Shown here one piece after another: positions 17,767-24,803 of a DNA stretch of 38,036 nucleotides. Made by a program: the position numbers and the translations under genes. This stretch comes from a virus. A model generated the notes under the pieces. It was not told the DNA's origin, made no database searches, and saw only the letters and a list, made by a program, of their open reading frames with translations. The DNA lies in IMG/VR virus record IMGVR_UViG_3300042555_000899, positions 1 to 38,036 of that record, one strand, 5' to 3'. Position 1 is the stretch's first letter, and the number at the start of each line of letters is the position of its first letter.

Positions 17767-18678
17767 ATGATTAATCTATTCAACATTAACGAATACAATA
17801 TTAATACGTCTGAATACTCAAATTTATTACACGATAAAAAAGTAATTCAGTTTGAAGAAAAAATTGCCGATTATGTTGGGGCAAAATACGCAGTCACATT
17901 TAATAGTGCAACAAGTGCCATTTTTTTATTACTATTGAATAAAAATATAACTGTGGATATACCAAGTATATTACCACCTGTTGTTATTAATGCAATTGTA
18001 ACATCAAACAATAAATACAATTTTTATGATGATATAAATTGGGTTGGTGATTCATATGTTTTACATAATTTTGGTGATTATAAAATTGTTGATTCAGCAC
18101 AAAAGTTAGAAAAAAACCAATTTAAAAAAGAATGTAATCCTGAGGATTTAATGATTTTTAGTTTCTATCCAACAAAACCAATTGGTAGTTGCGATGGAGG
18201 AATGATAGTGTCTGATGATTTAAATAAAATTTTACATTTAAAAGAAATGGCATTAAACGGAATGTCATTTTCTGAAAACAATTGGGACAGAAAAATAAAA
18301 TTCCCAGGTTATAAAATGTATATGAATAGCATCCAATGTGACATCGCTCTTAGAAATTTTGAAAACTACAAATCAAAATTAGAACGATTATCATATATTA
18401 GGGAATATTATAATGAAAATCTTGGTTTAAATAATACAAGTTCTCATTTGTATAGAATTAACACTAATGATAGAGACACATTAATTAACAACCTAAAGAA
18501 ACATAATGTTCAAACAGGTATTCATTATAAATCATTACACAATCACGAAGTTTATAAAATAAATGATGACTTATTACCAAATTCTGAAATTGAGTCTTTA
18601 ACTACATTATCAATACCATTTCATGAAAAATTAACCAATAATGACATTGAAAAAATAATTAAAATTATTAATGGATAA
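17767..18678 (+). CDS. DegT/DnrJ/EryC1/StrS-type sugar aminotransferase
   Basis: This PLP enzyme family moves an amino group from glutamate onto a keto-sugar nucleotide. The fold is seen in FEEKIADYVGAKYAVTFNSA (29-48), the cofactor residues VDSAQ (108-112, Asp109 and Gln112) and FSFYPTKPIG (131-140) with the Schiff-base Lys137, then a CDGG turn. At 303 residues it is shorter than typical members (about 360-390), lacking part of the N-terminal arm and some C-terminal length. With Gmd upstream it could be a perosamine synthase (4-amino product), or, with the next gene, a 3-amino enzyme. Last bases overlap the next gene by 8. Confidence 0.87.
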   Translation: MINLFNINEYNINTSEYSNLLHDKKVIQFEEKIADYVGAKYAVTFNSATSAIFLLLLNKNITVDIPSILPPVVINAIVTSNNKYNFYDDINWVGDSYVLHNFGDYKIVDSAQKLEKNQFKKECNPEDLMIFSFYPTKPIGSCDGGMIVSDDLNKILHLKEMALNGMSFSENNWDRKIKFPGYKMYMNSIQCDIALRNFENYKSKLERLSYIREYYNENLGLNNTSSHLYRINTNDRDTLINNLKKHNVQTGIHYKSLHNHEVYKINDDLLPNSEIESLTTLSIPFHEKLTNNDIEKIIKIING

Positions 18679-19063
18679 AAATAAATTTAAACCATTTTTA
18701 GACAAAAGAGGTTCATTAGTTCCAATAGAATTTAATTCTCTTCCATTCGTACCAATGCGTGTATTTGTTGTATCTGGTGTTCCAAAAAATACTATTAGAG
18801 GTAATCATTCACATTACACCACCAAACAGTATCTGTTGTGTTTAGAAGGTCAAATTGAAGTAATATTACACGATGGGATTAATGAAAGTAAAACACTATT
18901 AGAAGAAAATGAAGGTGTTTTAGTATCTGAATTAATATGGGATTCTCAAAAATTTTTAACAAAAAAATCAAAACTTATTGTTTTTTGTTCAACAAGTTTT
19001 GACCACGATGATTACATATTTGATTTTGAAGATTTTATTAAAATAAAAAATAACAAACAATAA
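18671..19063 (+). CDS. FdtA/QdtA-type sugar 3,4-ketoisomerase (WxcM-like cupin)
   Basis: A small cupin of 130 residues. RGNHSHYTTKQYLLCLEG (43-60) is the family signature, with His46 and His48 in the place of the catalytic His pair of FdtA (RG-x-H-x-H). Known members convert dTDP-4-keto-6-deoxyglucose to a 3-keto form before a DegT-type aminotransferase acts. Here no dTDP-glucose genes are visible; the upstream dehydratase is GDP-mannose type, which suggests a GDP-linked substrate. That is inference. Its start lies within the aminotransferase gene, strongly linking the two in expression. Confidence 0.85.
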   Translation: MDKNKFKPFLDKRGSLVPIEFNSLPFVPMRVFVVSGVPKNTIRGNHSHYTTKQYLLCLEGQIEVILHDGINESKTLLEENEGVLVSELIWDSQKFLTKKSKLIVFCSTSFDHDDYIFDFEDFIKIKNNKQ

Positions 19064-19066
19064 TTA

Positions 19067-20137
19067 ATGAACATTGGTATAATTGGCGTTGGTAATTTAG
19101 GTATAAATTTATTAAATTTTTTATCTGAAAAACAACATGTAATTTATGTTTCTGATGTTGATGGTGATAACGTTGATGTTATAAAAAACTCAGATGTTAT
19201 TTTTTGTTGTGTTGATACAAATATTTTACCATCAAATTTTTTGGACATAAAAAATGTTATGAATGTGGTTGAAGATTTTGGAATTGCATTTGAATCTGAA
19301 ATTCCATTATATGAAAAAACATTTGTCATATGCTCCACATTAAATCCTGGTGACACAAAACAAATATCAGAGATATTAAATCCAATGAATTTGAGTGTTT
19401 GTTACCTTCCTCTAATTATTGAGTCAGACAACATATTATCATCTCTAATCAATTTAGAAACAATGGTAATAGGTAGTCTTGATTTACAAGTAATTAATAC
19501 AATTACAGACATATTTCAACCAAAACAAAATAATAAATTAAATGTTATTTCAATGACAAGTAAGTCTGCGGAAATTTACAGATTGGCATATAGTTCTTTT
19601 ATACACACCAAAATTAATTTTGCAAATTTTTTAGGTGAATTAATGTTAAATTATGGAACTTCAGACGAAACAAAATTATTACTTAAAAGTTTAGGTTATG
19701 ATAAATCAATATCTGAAAATAATTTTAATTTTGGATTTGGTGTTGGTGGTCCTTGGATTCCAACAGAAAATAGAGTATTAGGTCAAGTGTCTAATGACAA
19801 TAAATTAGATTTTGTTTTACCATTTGTTAATGAAGATTTCAATATAAATCACCATCAATTTATTAAAAAACATTTTATAAATTTAAATCCTGACAAAACA
19901 ATACCTTTTGTGTTTACAGGTGTTGGATATAAAGACATGTCTATTGATATTACAGAATCACCAAAATCTGAATTGGTTTCAGATTTTTTAAAAGAAGGTT
20001 ATACTGTGTATATTATTGAAAGTGATGAATTTATAAAAAATATGAAAGTAGTTAAAGAATTAATTTTTGATTTTGGTGAAAAGGTAAAATTCTTTAAACA
20101 AGGTACATCGCCCAAAGGAGTATACGTTAATTTTTAA
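19067..20137 (+). CDS. UDP-glucose/GDP-mannose dehydrogenase-like protein lacking the catalytic Cys
   Basis: Family members oxidise the C6 alcohol of a nucleotide sugar to a carboxylate in two NAD-dependent steps. Rossmann loop IGVGNLG (6-12), a VIFCCVDTN strand, the hinge helix with Lys182 and Asn187 (HTKINFANFLGEL), and a third domain with FVFTGVGYKDMSIDITESP (GxxYK and R/E-SP phrases) are all present. The catalytic loop, normally GGxCFPKD, reads GGPWIPTE, so the nucleophilic Cys is Trp230. It probably cannot do the usual four-electron oxidation, and may be an alcohol/ketone reductase, a binding protein or decayed. It ends the glycan island proper. Confidence 0.83.
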   Translation: MNIGIIGVGNLGINLLNFLSEKQHVIYVSDVDGDNVDVIKNSDVIFCCVDTNILPSNFLDIKNVMNVVEDFGIAFESEIPLYEKTFVICSTLNPGDTKQISEILNPMNLSVCYLPLIIESDNILSSLINLETMVIGSLDLQVINTITDIFQPKQNNKLNVISMTSKSAEIYRLAYSSFIHTKINFANFLGELMLNYGTSDETKLLLKSLGYDKSISENNFNFGFGVGGPWIPTENRVLGQVSNDNKLDFVLPFVNEDFNINHHQFIKKHFINLNPDKTIPFVFTGVGYKDMSIDITESPKSELVSDFLKEGYTVYIIESDEFIKNMKVVKELIFDFGEKVKFFKQGTSPKGVYVNF

Positions 20138-20174
20138 TGTTTCTTTTATCATTAATTTTCATAAATTATAATTA

Positions 20175-20927
20175 ATGGAAAAAAAACCAAGAAAGAAACC
20201 AACTGTTTCTACAAAACCAACTATTTTTAGTGGAGACACAAAATTTACGTCTAAATCTAAAAAAGAAATTATCGCATCTATAATTTCAAGACCAACAAAG
20301 GAAAAATTTTTAACTGAAAATCAAAGATTGTATTATGATTTATTACAAAAAAATCAAATAATCATATGTTCAGGTCCGGCTGGTGTTGGTAAAAGTTATA
20401 TTGCTATGAAAGCAGCCGTAGATTTACTCGCGGACCCAACAACACCGTATGAAAAAATTATTATTGTTAGACCTGCGGTTGAAGCCGAGGAAAAACTTGG
20501 AGCTTTACCAGGTAATGTTGAAGAAAAATTAGACCCGTACATTTTTCCATCTTACTATCTATTAAATAAAATTATAGGTAAAGATAAAAGAGAACATTTA
20601 AAAAATATTGAAGCTATTGAAGTATTTGCCTTAGCATATATGAGAGGTATGAACATTGACAATTCAATTTTAATTTTTGAAGAGGCTCAAAATAGTACAC
20701 CAAAACAAATGAAACTTTTATTAACTAGAATTGGTTTTAAAAGTAAATTTTTTATTTCGGGAGATTTAGAACAAACAGATAGATATAAAGACAAAACACA
20801 ATCTGGTCTATGGGATGCTATTGAAAAGTTTAAAAATGTTAGTGATATTGGTGTTTTTGAATTTAACGACAAAGATATTGTTAGAAACCCATTAATTTCA
20901 CAAATTTTAAGTAAATACGAAGAATGA
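20175..20927 (+). CDS. phoH: PhoH-like ATPase
   Basis: The Walker A motif GPAGVGKS (67-74), the RPAVEAEEKLGALPG segment (99-113), Walker B LIFEEAQN (166-173) and the sensor phrase ISGDLEQTD (about 194-202) are those of PhoH family P-loop ATPases, which are widespread in tailed phages. The role in phages is unsettled; RNA-related or phosphate-stress roles have been proposed. The N-terminal 40 residues are Lys/Thr-rich and probably flexible. The 37-base gap before it has an AT-rich TATAATTA just before the ATG. It overlaps the following HAD gene by ATGA. Confidence 0.95.
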   Translation: MEKKPRKKPTVSTKPTIFSGDTKFTSKSKKEIIASIISRPTKEKFLTENQRLYYDLLQKNQIIICSGPAGVGKSYIAMKAAVDLLADPTTPYEKIIIVRPAVEAEEKLGALPGNVEEKLDPYIFPSYYLLNKIIGKDKREHLKNIEAIEVFALAYMRGMNIDNSILIFEEAQNSTPKQMKLLLTRIGFKSKFFISGDLEQTDRYKDKTQSGLWDAIEKFKNVSDIGVFEFNDKDIVRNPLISQILSKYEE

Positions 20928-21517
20928 GAATTGCGATAGATATTGATGGAGTGTTAAGAGATACTTTTACCAAGATAGAACAAATTTATCAAAAGTATTT
21001 TATTGATGAGTTAGAACTTGTTGATGACGAATTCAAATATGAAATCATAGCACCATACAATACACCTGAATATTCTAACCATTTTAAATTTAAAACAGAT
21101 GAAGAATATTTGTCCTTTATGTATGAAGAATTCGCAATGGAAATATTTGGTCACTCACCATCAACTGAAATGTCAACATTTTACGATTTAAACGATTTAA
21201 TTGTAAAATACAAAGATAAGGTAAAATTTTTATTAATTTCAAAGCAAGTTGGTAAGACAAAACCAGCAACATTATTTTTTGTTTCAAAATTTGGATGTGA
21301 AATTGATAAAATCATATTTTATAATCAATTGACAAAAGATAGTGTTTGGAATGAGTTTGATATTTTATTAACATCAAACCCTGATTTATTAGAACAAAGC
21401 AAAAACAAAACTTTAATTAAATATGAAACTTCTTATAATTTAACAACTGAGTGTGATGAAACAATTACAACTCTAAAAGAATTTGATAAAAAAATTGAAA
21501 CTTTAATAGAAAAATGA
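20924..21517 (+). CDS. HAD-superfamily hydrolase, nucleotidase-like
   Basis: AIDIDGVLRDTF (4-15) is HAD motif I, with Asp6 as nucleophile and Asp8 as acid/base. VKFLLISKQVGKTKPATLFF (about 94-113) supplies the motif II Ser and a Lys in the motif III position, and DILLTSNPDLL (about 145-155) is in the motif IV region, although its acidic residues are sparse. The 197-residue size fits 5'(3')-deoxyribonucleotidase-like or small HAD phosphatases, consistent with nucleotide-pool control next to dUTPase-type functions. Substrate is not determinable. It overlaps genes on both sides by ATGA. Confidence 0.8.
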   Translation: MRIAIDIDGVLRDTFTKIEQIYQKYFIDELELVDDEFKYEIIAPYNTPEYSNHFKFKTDEEYLSFMYEEFAMEIFGHSPSTEMSTFYDLNDLIVKYKDKVKFLLISKQVGKTKPATLFFVSKFGCEIDKIIFYNQLTKDSVWNEFDILLTSNPDLLEQSKNKTLIKYETSYNLTTECDETITTLKEFDKKIETLIEK

Positions 21518-21789
21518 TTACATTATTTGGTGAAAACTATTATATAAATTTAGATAATATTGACAAGTATGTTAATATTCAAACACCCCCATTATCAGGT
21601 TCACCAGAACCTGAACAACACATTTCAATAGTAAAATATGAAATGGTTAAAACACTTACTGATGTGATTTTAAGCGAAAGTGAAGATATTGATGAAAAAC
21701 TTGGTGGAAAAGCGTCAAGTCAACTTACAATACCATTTAAATTAGCATGGAACACAATGTTAGTTAATAAATTAATTGAAAAATTTTAA
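21514..21789 (+). CDS. Unrecognised 91-residue phage protein
   Basis: No family recognised. It begins with a short beta segment (MITLFGENYYINLDNIDKY), has a Pro/Ser loop (TPPLSGSPEPE, about 29-39) and then a helical region with acidic residues (VKTLTDVILSESEDIDEK), ending in LAWNTMLVNKLIEKF. It is soluble with no membrane segment. Overlap with the HAD gene by ATGA and an 11-base gap to the next gene support that it is real. Confidence 0.7.
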   Translation: MITLFGENYYINLDNIDKYVNIQTPPLSGSPEPEQHISIVKYEMVKTLTDVILSESEDIDEKLGGKASSQLTIPFKLAWNTMLVNKLIEKF

Positions 21790-21800
21790 GTAGAACGTAT

Positions 21801-22853
21801 ATGGAAAACGAAATGATTGAAAAAATCAAAGTGTCAATAAAAAATATTGACGAGAAATTAAACAGAATTTATTTTTTTGTTCAGGACACAAAAGGAAACG
21901 CCAAAGCATCAATACGATACATTTACGAAATGGCGTTAACTTTAAAAGACAATGGACATAATGTTATTATGTTGTATGAAAAGAAAGAATATACACCAGT
22001 TACATCTTGGTTAAAAGGTTCTTATGATGAATTACAACATCAAAGTTTAGAAGGTCAAAATTTAGCAATTGCACCTGAAGATGTTTTGGTTATTCCAGAA
22101 ATTTTTGGTTTTATTATGGAACAAGTTAAAAACTTACCTTGTGGTAAAATTGTTCTATGTCAAGCGTATGACCATATTTTAGAAACTTTATCACCAGGTG
22201 GTACTTGGGAACAATATGGTTTCTTTAAATGTATTACAACATCTGAAGAACAAAAAGATTATATCAATTCATTAATGAGACACGTATCTGTTGATATTAT
22301 AGAACCAACATTACATGAAAATTTTGAATCTTCTAAATTTCCTGCAAAAACACTAATTGGTGTTTCAGCACGTGAACAAAGAGAAGGTCTTAATATTATT
22401 AAACAATTTTATTTAAAATACCCACAATATAGATTTTTCACTTTTAAAGATTTAAGAGGTCTATCTCAAGATGATTTTGCAAAAGGTTTGCAAGATTGTT
22501 TGTTAGGTGTTTGGATTGACCCGACTTCAGGATTTGGAACATTTCCGTTAGAATGTATGAAGAGTGGTGTACCTGTTGTTGGTAAAATACCAAATCTAAA
22601 ACCAGGTTGGATGTCGGAAAAAAATGGTATTTGGATTGATAACCAAAATCAAATGGTTGATGTTATTGCTGATGTTGTTCAAACATGGTTAGAAGATAAC
22701 GTCTTACAAGATTTATATACCGAAGGGTTTAATACCGCAGAAAAATTCACAAACCAAGAGAATTTTAAAACGTCAGTTGTTGACATATTTAATTCATTTA
22801 TCAATAAACGTAAAGATGCTTTTGAAGCACAAATCACACAAGAAACTGCATAA
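21801..22853 (+). CDS. GT-B fold glycosyltransferase
   Basis: This 350-residue protein has an N-terminal Rossmann-like half (RIYFFVQDTKGNAKASIRYI, about 22-41) and a C-terminal nucleotide-sugar half with WIDPTSGFGTFPLECMKSG (about 238-256), the canonical GT4-type donor loop with Glu251 followed by VPVVG. The central ITTSEEQKDYI segment matches the linker region of GT-B enzymes. It is separated from the main glycan island by PhoH and HAD genes but probably acts in the same pathway. It is followed by a GT2-like gene after 2 bases. Confidence 0.85.
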   Translation: MENEMIEKIKVSIKNIDEKLNRIYFFVQDTKGNAKASIRYIYEMALTLKDNGHNVIMLYEKKEYTPVTSWLKGSYDELQHQSLEGQNLAIAPEDVLVIPEIFGFIMEQVKNLPCGKIVLCQAYDHILETLSPGGTWEQYGFFKCITTSEEQKDYINSLMRHVSVDIIEPTLHENFESSKFPAKTLIGVSAREQREGLNIIKQFYLKYPQYRFFTFKDLRGLSQDDFAKGLQDCLLGVWIDPTSGFGTFPLECMKSGVPVVGKIPNLKPGWMSEKNGIWIDNQNQMVDVIADVVQTWLEDNVLQDLYTEGFNTAEKFTNQENFKTSVVDIFNSFINKRKDAFEAQITQETA

Positions 22854-22855
22854 TT

Positions 22856-23662
22856 ATGGAAAAGAAACTTAATTTATCAATAATATTACCTATCAAATCA
22901 GCATTGGCGAAAGATTTTGATGAATACTTTGAAAGCGCCATTAAATCTTTAAAAATCCAAAAAACAACATTTAATGAGTTAATTATTGTTCATACTCAAG
23001 AAGAACAATTGGTTACCAAATTAAAAAATTATGATTTTGAAAGTTTAAATGTAAAACTTGTTGAATACGTTGGAGAACCATCATTTCAAAAACAGATTTC
23101 ATTTGGTGTTGAACAGGCTGAAAGTCAATGGATATCTTTCTTTGAGTTTGACGATGAATATTCAAATATTTGGTTTGATAATGTTTTAAAATATTCTGAA
23201 ATTTATCCTGATGTTGATGCGTTTTTACCAATTGTTGTTGATACTGACAACAAAGGTACATTTGCAGGTTTTACAAATGAAGCCACATTTGCGGCAAATT
23301 TCACACAAGAAATGGGATATTTGAATAATGAAACATTATTAGATTATCAAAATTTCCAAACTGCTGGTATGGTAATTAAAAAAGAAAAATTTGTTGATTT
23401 TGGAGGATTTAAATCATCAATTAAATTAACATTTGTATACGAATTTTTACTCAGAATGACATATAATTCTTTAAGAATTATGACAATACCAAAACTTGGA
23501 TACAAACATACTAGTATGAGAGAAGGTTCAATATTTTGGAATTACAAAAATGGTGATGATATTATGTCAGAAAATGAAGTTAAATTTTGGATTTCAACCG
23601 CAAAAAAAGAATATTTCTTCAAAGACGATAGAAATATAAATTATGAAGTTCAAAATGCTTAA
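22856..23662 (+). CDS. GT2-like glycosyltransferase
   Basis: The GT2 N-terminal strand LNLSIILPIKSALAK, a helix with SAIKSLKIQK, and FFEFDDEYS (95-103) in the metal-binding position define a GT-A enzyme. AGMVIKKEKFVDFGGFK (about 172-188) is the usual segment preceding the acceptor-side acidic residue. The 268-residue length is normal. The final base is shared with the sigma-factor start (TAATG). Confidence 0.82.
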   Translation: MEKKLNLSIILPIKSALAKDFDEYFESAIKSLKIQKTTFNELIIVHTQEEQLVTKLKNYDFESLNVKLVEYVGEPSFQKQISFGVEQAESQWISFFEFDDEYSNIWFDNVLKYSEIYPDVDAFLPIVVDTDNKGTFAGFTNEATFAANFTQEMGYLNNETLLDYQNFQTAGMVIKKEKFVDFGGFKSSIKLTFVYEFLLRMTYNSLRIMTIPKLGYKHTSMREGSIFWNYKNGDDIMSENEVKFWISTAKKEYFFKDDRNINYEVQNA

Positions 23663-24402
23663 TGTTTTCTTCCGAAACATTGACGGATACCACAGTCAAA
23701 AAACGAGGTAGAAAAACAACTAACGTTAATTATTTTGACGTTGCAGAAGAAGCTGCGGTAAGAAGATATCTTATCGCAGAAACTTTTGAAGAAAAAAATG
23801 CAATCTACAATGAGTTTTTGAGGGGTCCTTTGGATAAAATGATATCATCAATTATCCGTAGGTATAAGTTATATCGTAAAGATATGAATTTTACCGATAT
23901 TCACACTGATACACATTCTTTTTTGATGACAAAGGTTGATAAATTTAAACCTTCAAAAGAAAAGAAAGCATATTCTTATTTTGGTACTATTTGTAAAAAT
24001 TATTTAATGGGTCAAATCATAAAAGACCAAAAAGATACAAATAGAAAAATTTCGTATGAAGATATTTCATCCAGTTTAGAACAAAGACCTGATATGGTTT
24101 ATTATATGGAACTTGAAAAAACTGAAGCTGATGATGTAATACAAGGGTTTTTAAACGAATTAAAACACTATATTGATAACGAACCTTTAACTGATAATGA
24201 AAAAAAATTGGGTATTGCTTTGTTAGAGTTATTTGAAAATTATAAAACAATATTTTTAGGTACGGACAATAACAAGTTCAACAAAAATATTATTTTACTT
24301 TCAATCCGTGAAATGACAAACCTTTCAACGAAAGAAATTAGAACGGCAATGAAACGATTTAAAAAATTATATTATGTCGTGTTAAATGACATGATAGAAT
24401 AA
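23662..24402 (+). CDS. gp55-like late sigma factor
   Basis: T4 gp55 is a small sigma factor that directs host RNA polymerase to late promoters. Here residues about 48-125 look like a sigma region 2 core (EFLRGPLDKMISSIIRRYKL, then KAYSYFGTICKNYLMGQIIK, the -10-binding helices), and about 212-237 (LLSIREMTNLSTKEIRTAMK) resembles a region 4-type helix-turn-helix. At 246 residues it is larger than T4 gp55 (about 185). The Lys/Arg-rich N-terminus (VKKRGRKTT) could contact DNA. It sits immediately upstream of virion genes, several preceded by a TATTTAT element that may be its promoter. Assignment to gp55 rather than a general ECF-like factor is inference from context. Confidence 0.82.
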   Translation: MFSSETLTDTTVKKRGRKTTNVNYFDVAEEAAVRRYLIAETFEEKNAIYNEFLRGPLDKMISSIIRRYKLYRKDMNFTDIHTDTHSFLMTKVDKFKPSKEKKAYSYFGTICKNYLMGQIIKDQKDTNRKISYEDISSSLEQRPDMVYYMELEKTEADDVIQGFLNELKHYIDNEPLTDNEKKLGIALLELFENYKTIFLGTDNNKFNKNIILLSIREMTNLSTKEIRTAMKRFKKLYYVVLNDMIE

Positions 24403-24418
24403 AAAACATTAAAAATAA

Positions 24419-24425
24419 TATTTAT
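24419..24425 (+). promoter_or_regulatory. Candidate phage promoter element TATTTAT upstream of 24430
   Basis: TATTTAT starts 11 bases before the ATG at 24430, in the 27-base gap after the sigma gene. It is the same sense-strand element as before 3574, 28489 and three capsid-module genes. The short distance would leave almost no leader, so it is one of the weaker cases. Confidence 0.35.
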
Positions 24426-24429
24426 CAAT

Positions 24430-24801
24430 ATGTCAAGACCAAAAAAGAAAGAAATAAATTTATCTAAAGATTCGGTTCTTGCATTATTGCAAGAAATCTA
24501 CAATGAACTTGTAGAACAAAGGTCTACGGCTATTAGGGTACAAAATAAAATGTTGGCAATGTTAAAAGACCCTGAAGATATGACCGTAATTGGTCCTGTT
24601 TTAGAAAAACAACAAAAAATTATTAATGATGTTGTAGAGAAAAAATTAACATTGGCTAAATTACAATCAACTATTTGGGAAAAATCAAATAAAAGTGAAG
24701 AAGACTTATCATTGGGTGATATTGATGATGACATGTTACAGTCTTTAATTCAAAAAGATATTGATGGAATGTCAAATGACAATTCATATAAGTTTAAATA
24801 A
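24430..24801 (+). CDS. Unrecognised 123-residue coiled-coil-like protein
   Basis: The protein is mostly helical: residues 10-45 (VLALLQEIYNELVEQRSTAI) and 55-85 (LEKQQKIINDVVEKKLTLAK) have heptad-like hydrophobic spacing, and the C-terminal 40 residues are acidic (LSLGDIDDDMLQSLIQKDI). The basic start SRPKKKE could touch nucleic acid. Lying between the sigma factor and virion genes, it could be a late transcription co-activator (T4 gp33-like role) or a small assembly protein, but no residue-level similarity supports either. Confidence 0.72.
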   Translation: MSRPKKKEINLSKDSVLALLQEIYNELVEQRSTAIRVQNKMLAMLKDPEDMTVIGPVLEKQQKIINDVVEKKLTLAKLQSTIWEKSNKSEEDLSLGDIDDDMLQSLIQKDIDGMSNDNSYKFK

Positions 24802-24803
24802 TT

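Noticed and set aside
20138-20174. sigma70-type promoter before phoH
   Set aside because: A TATAAT-like box is present just before the ATG but no convincing upstream box at the right distance was found.
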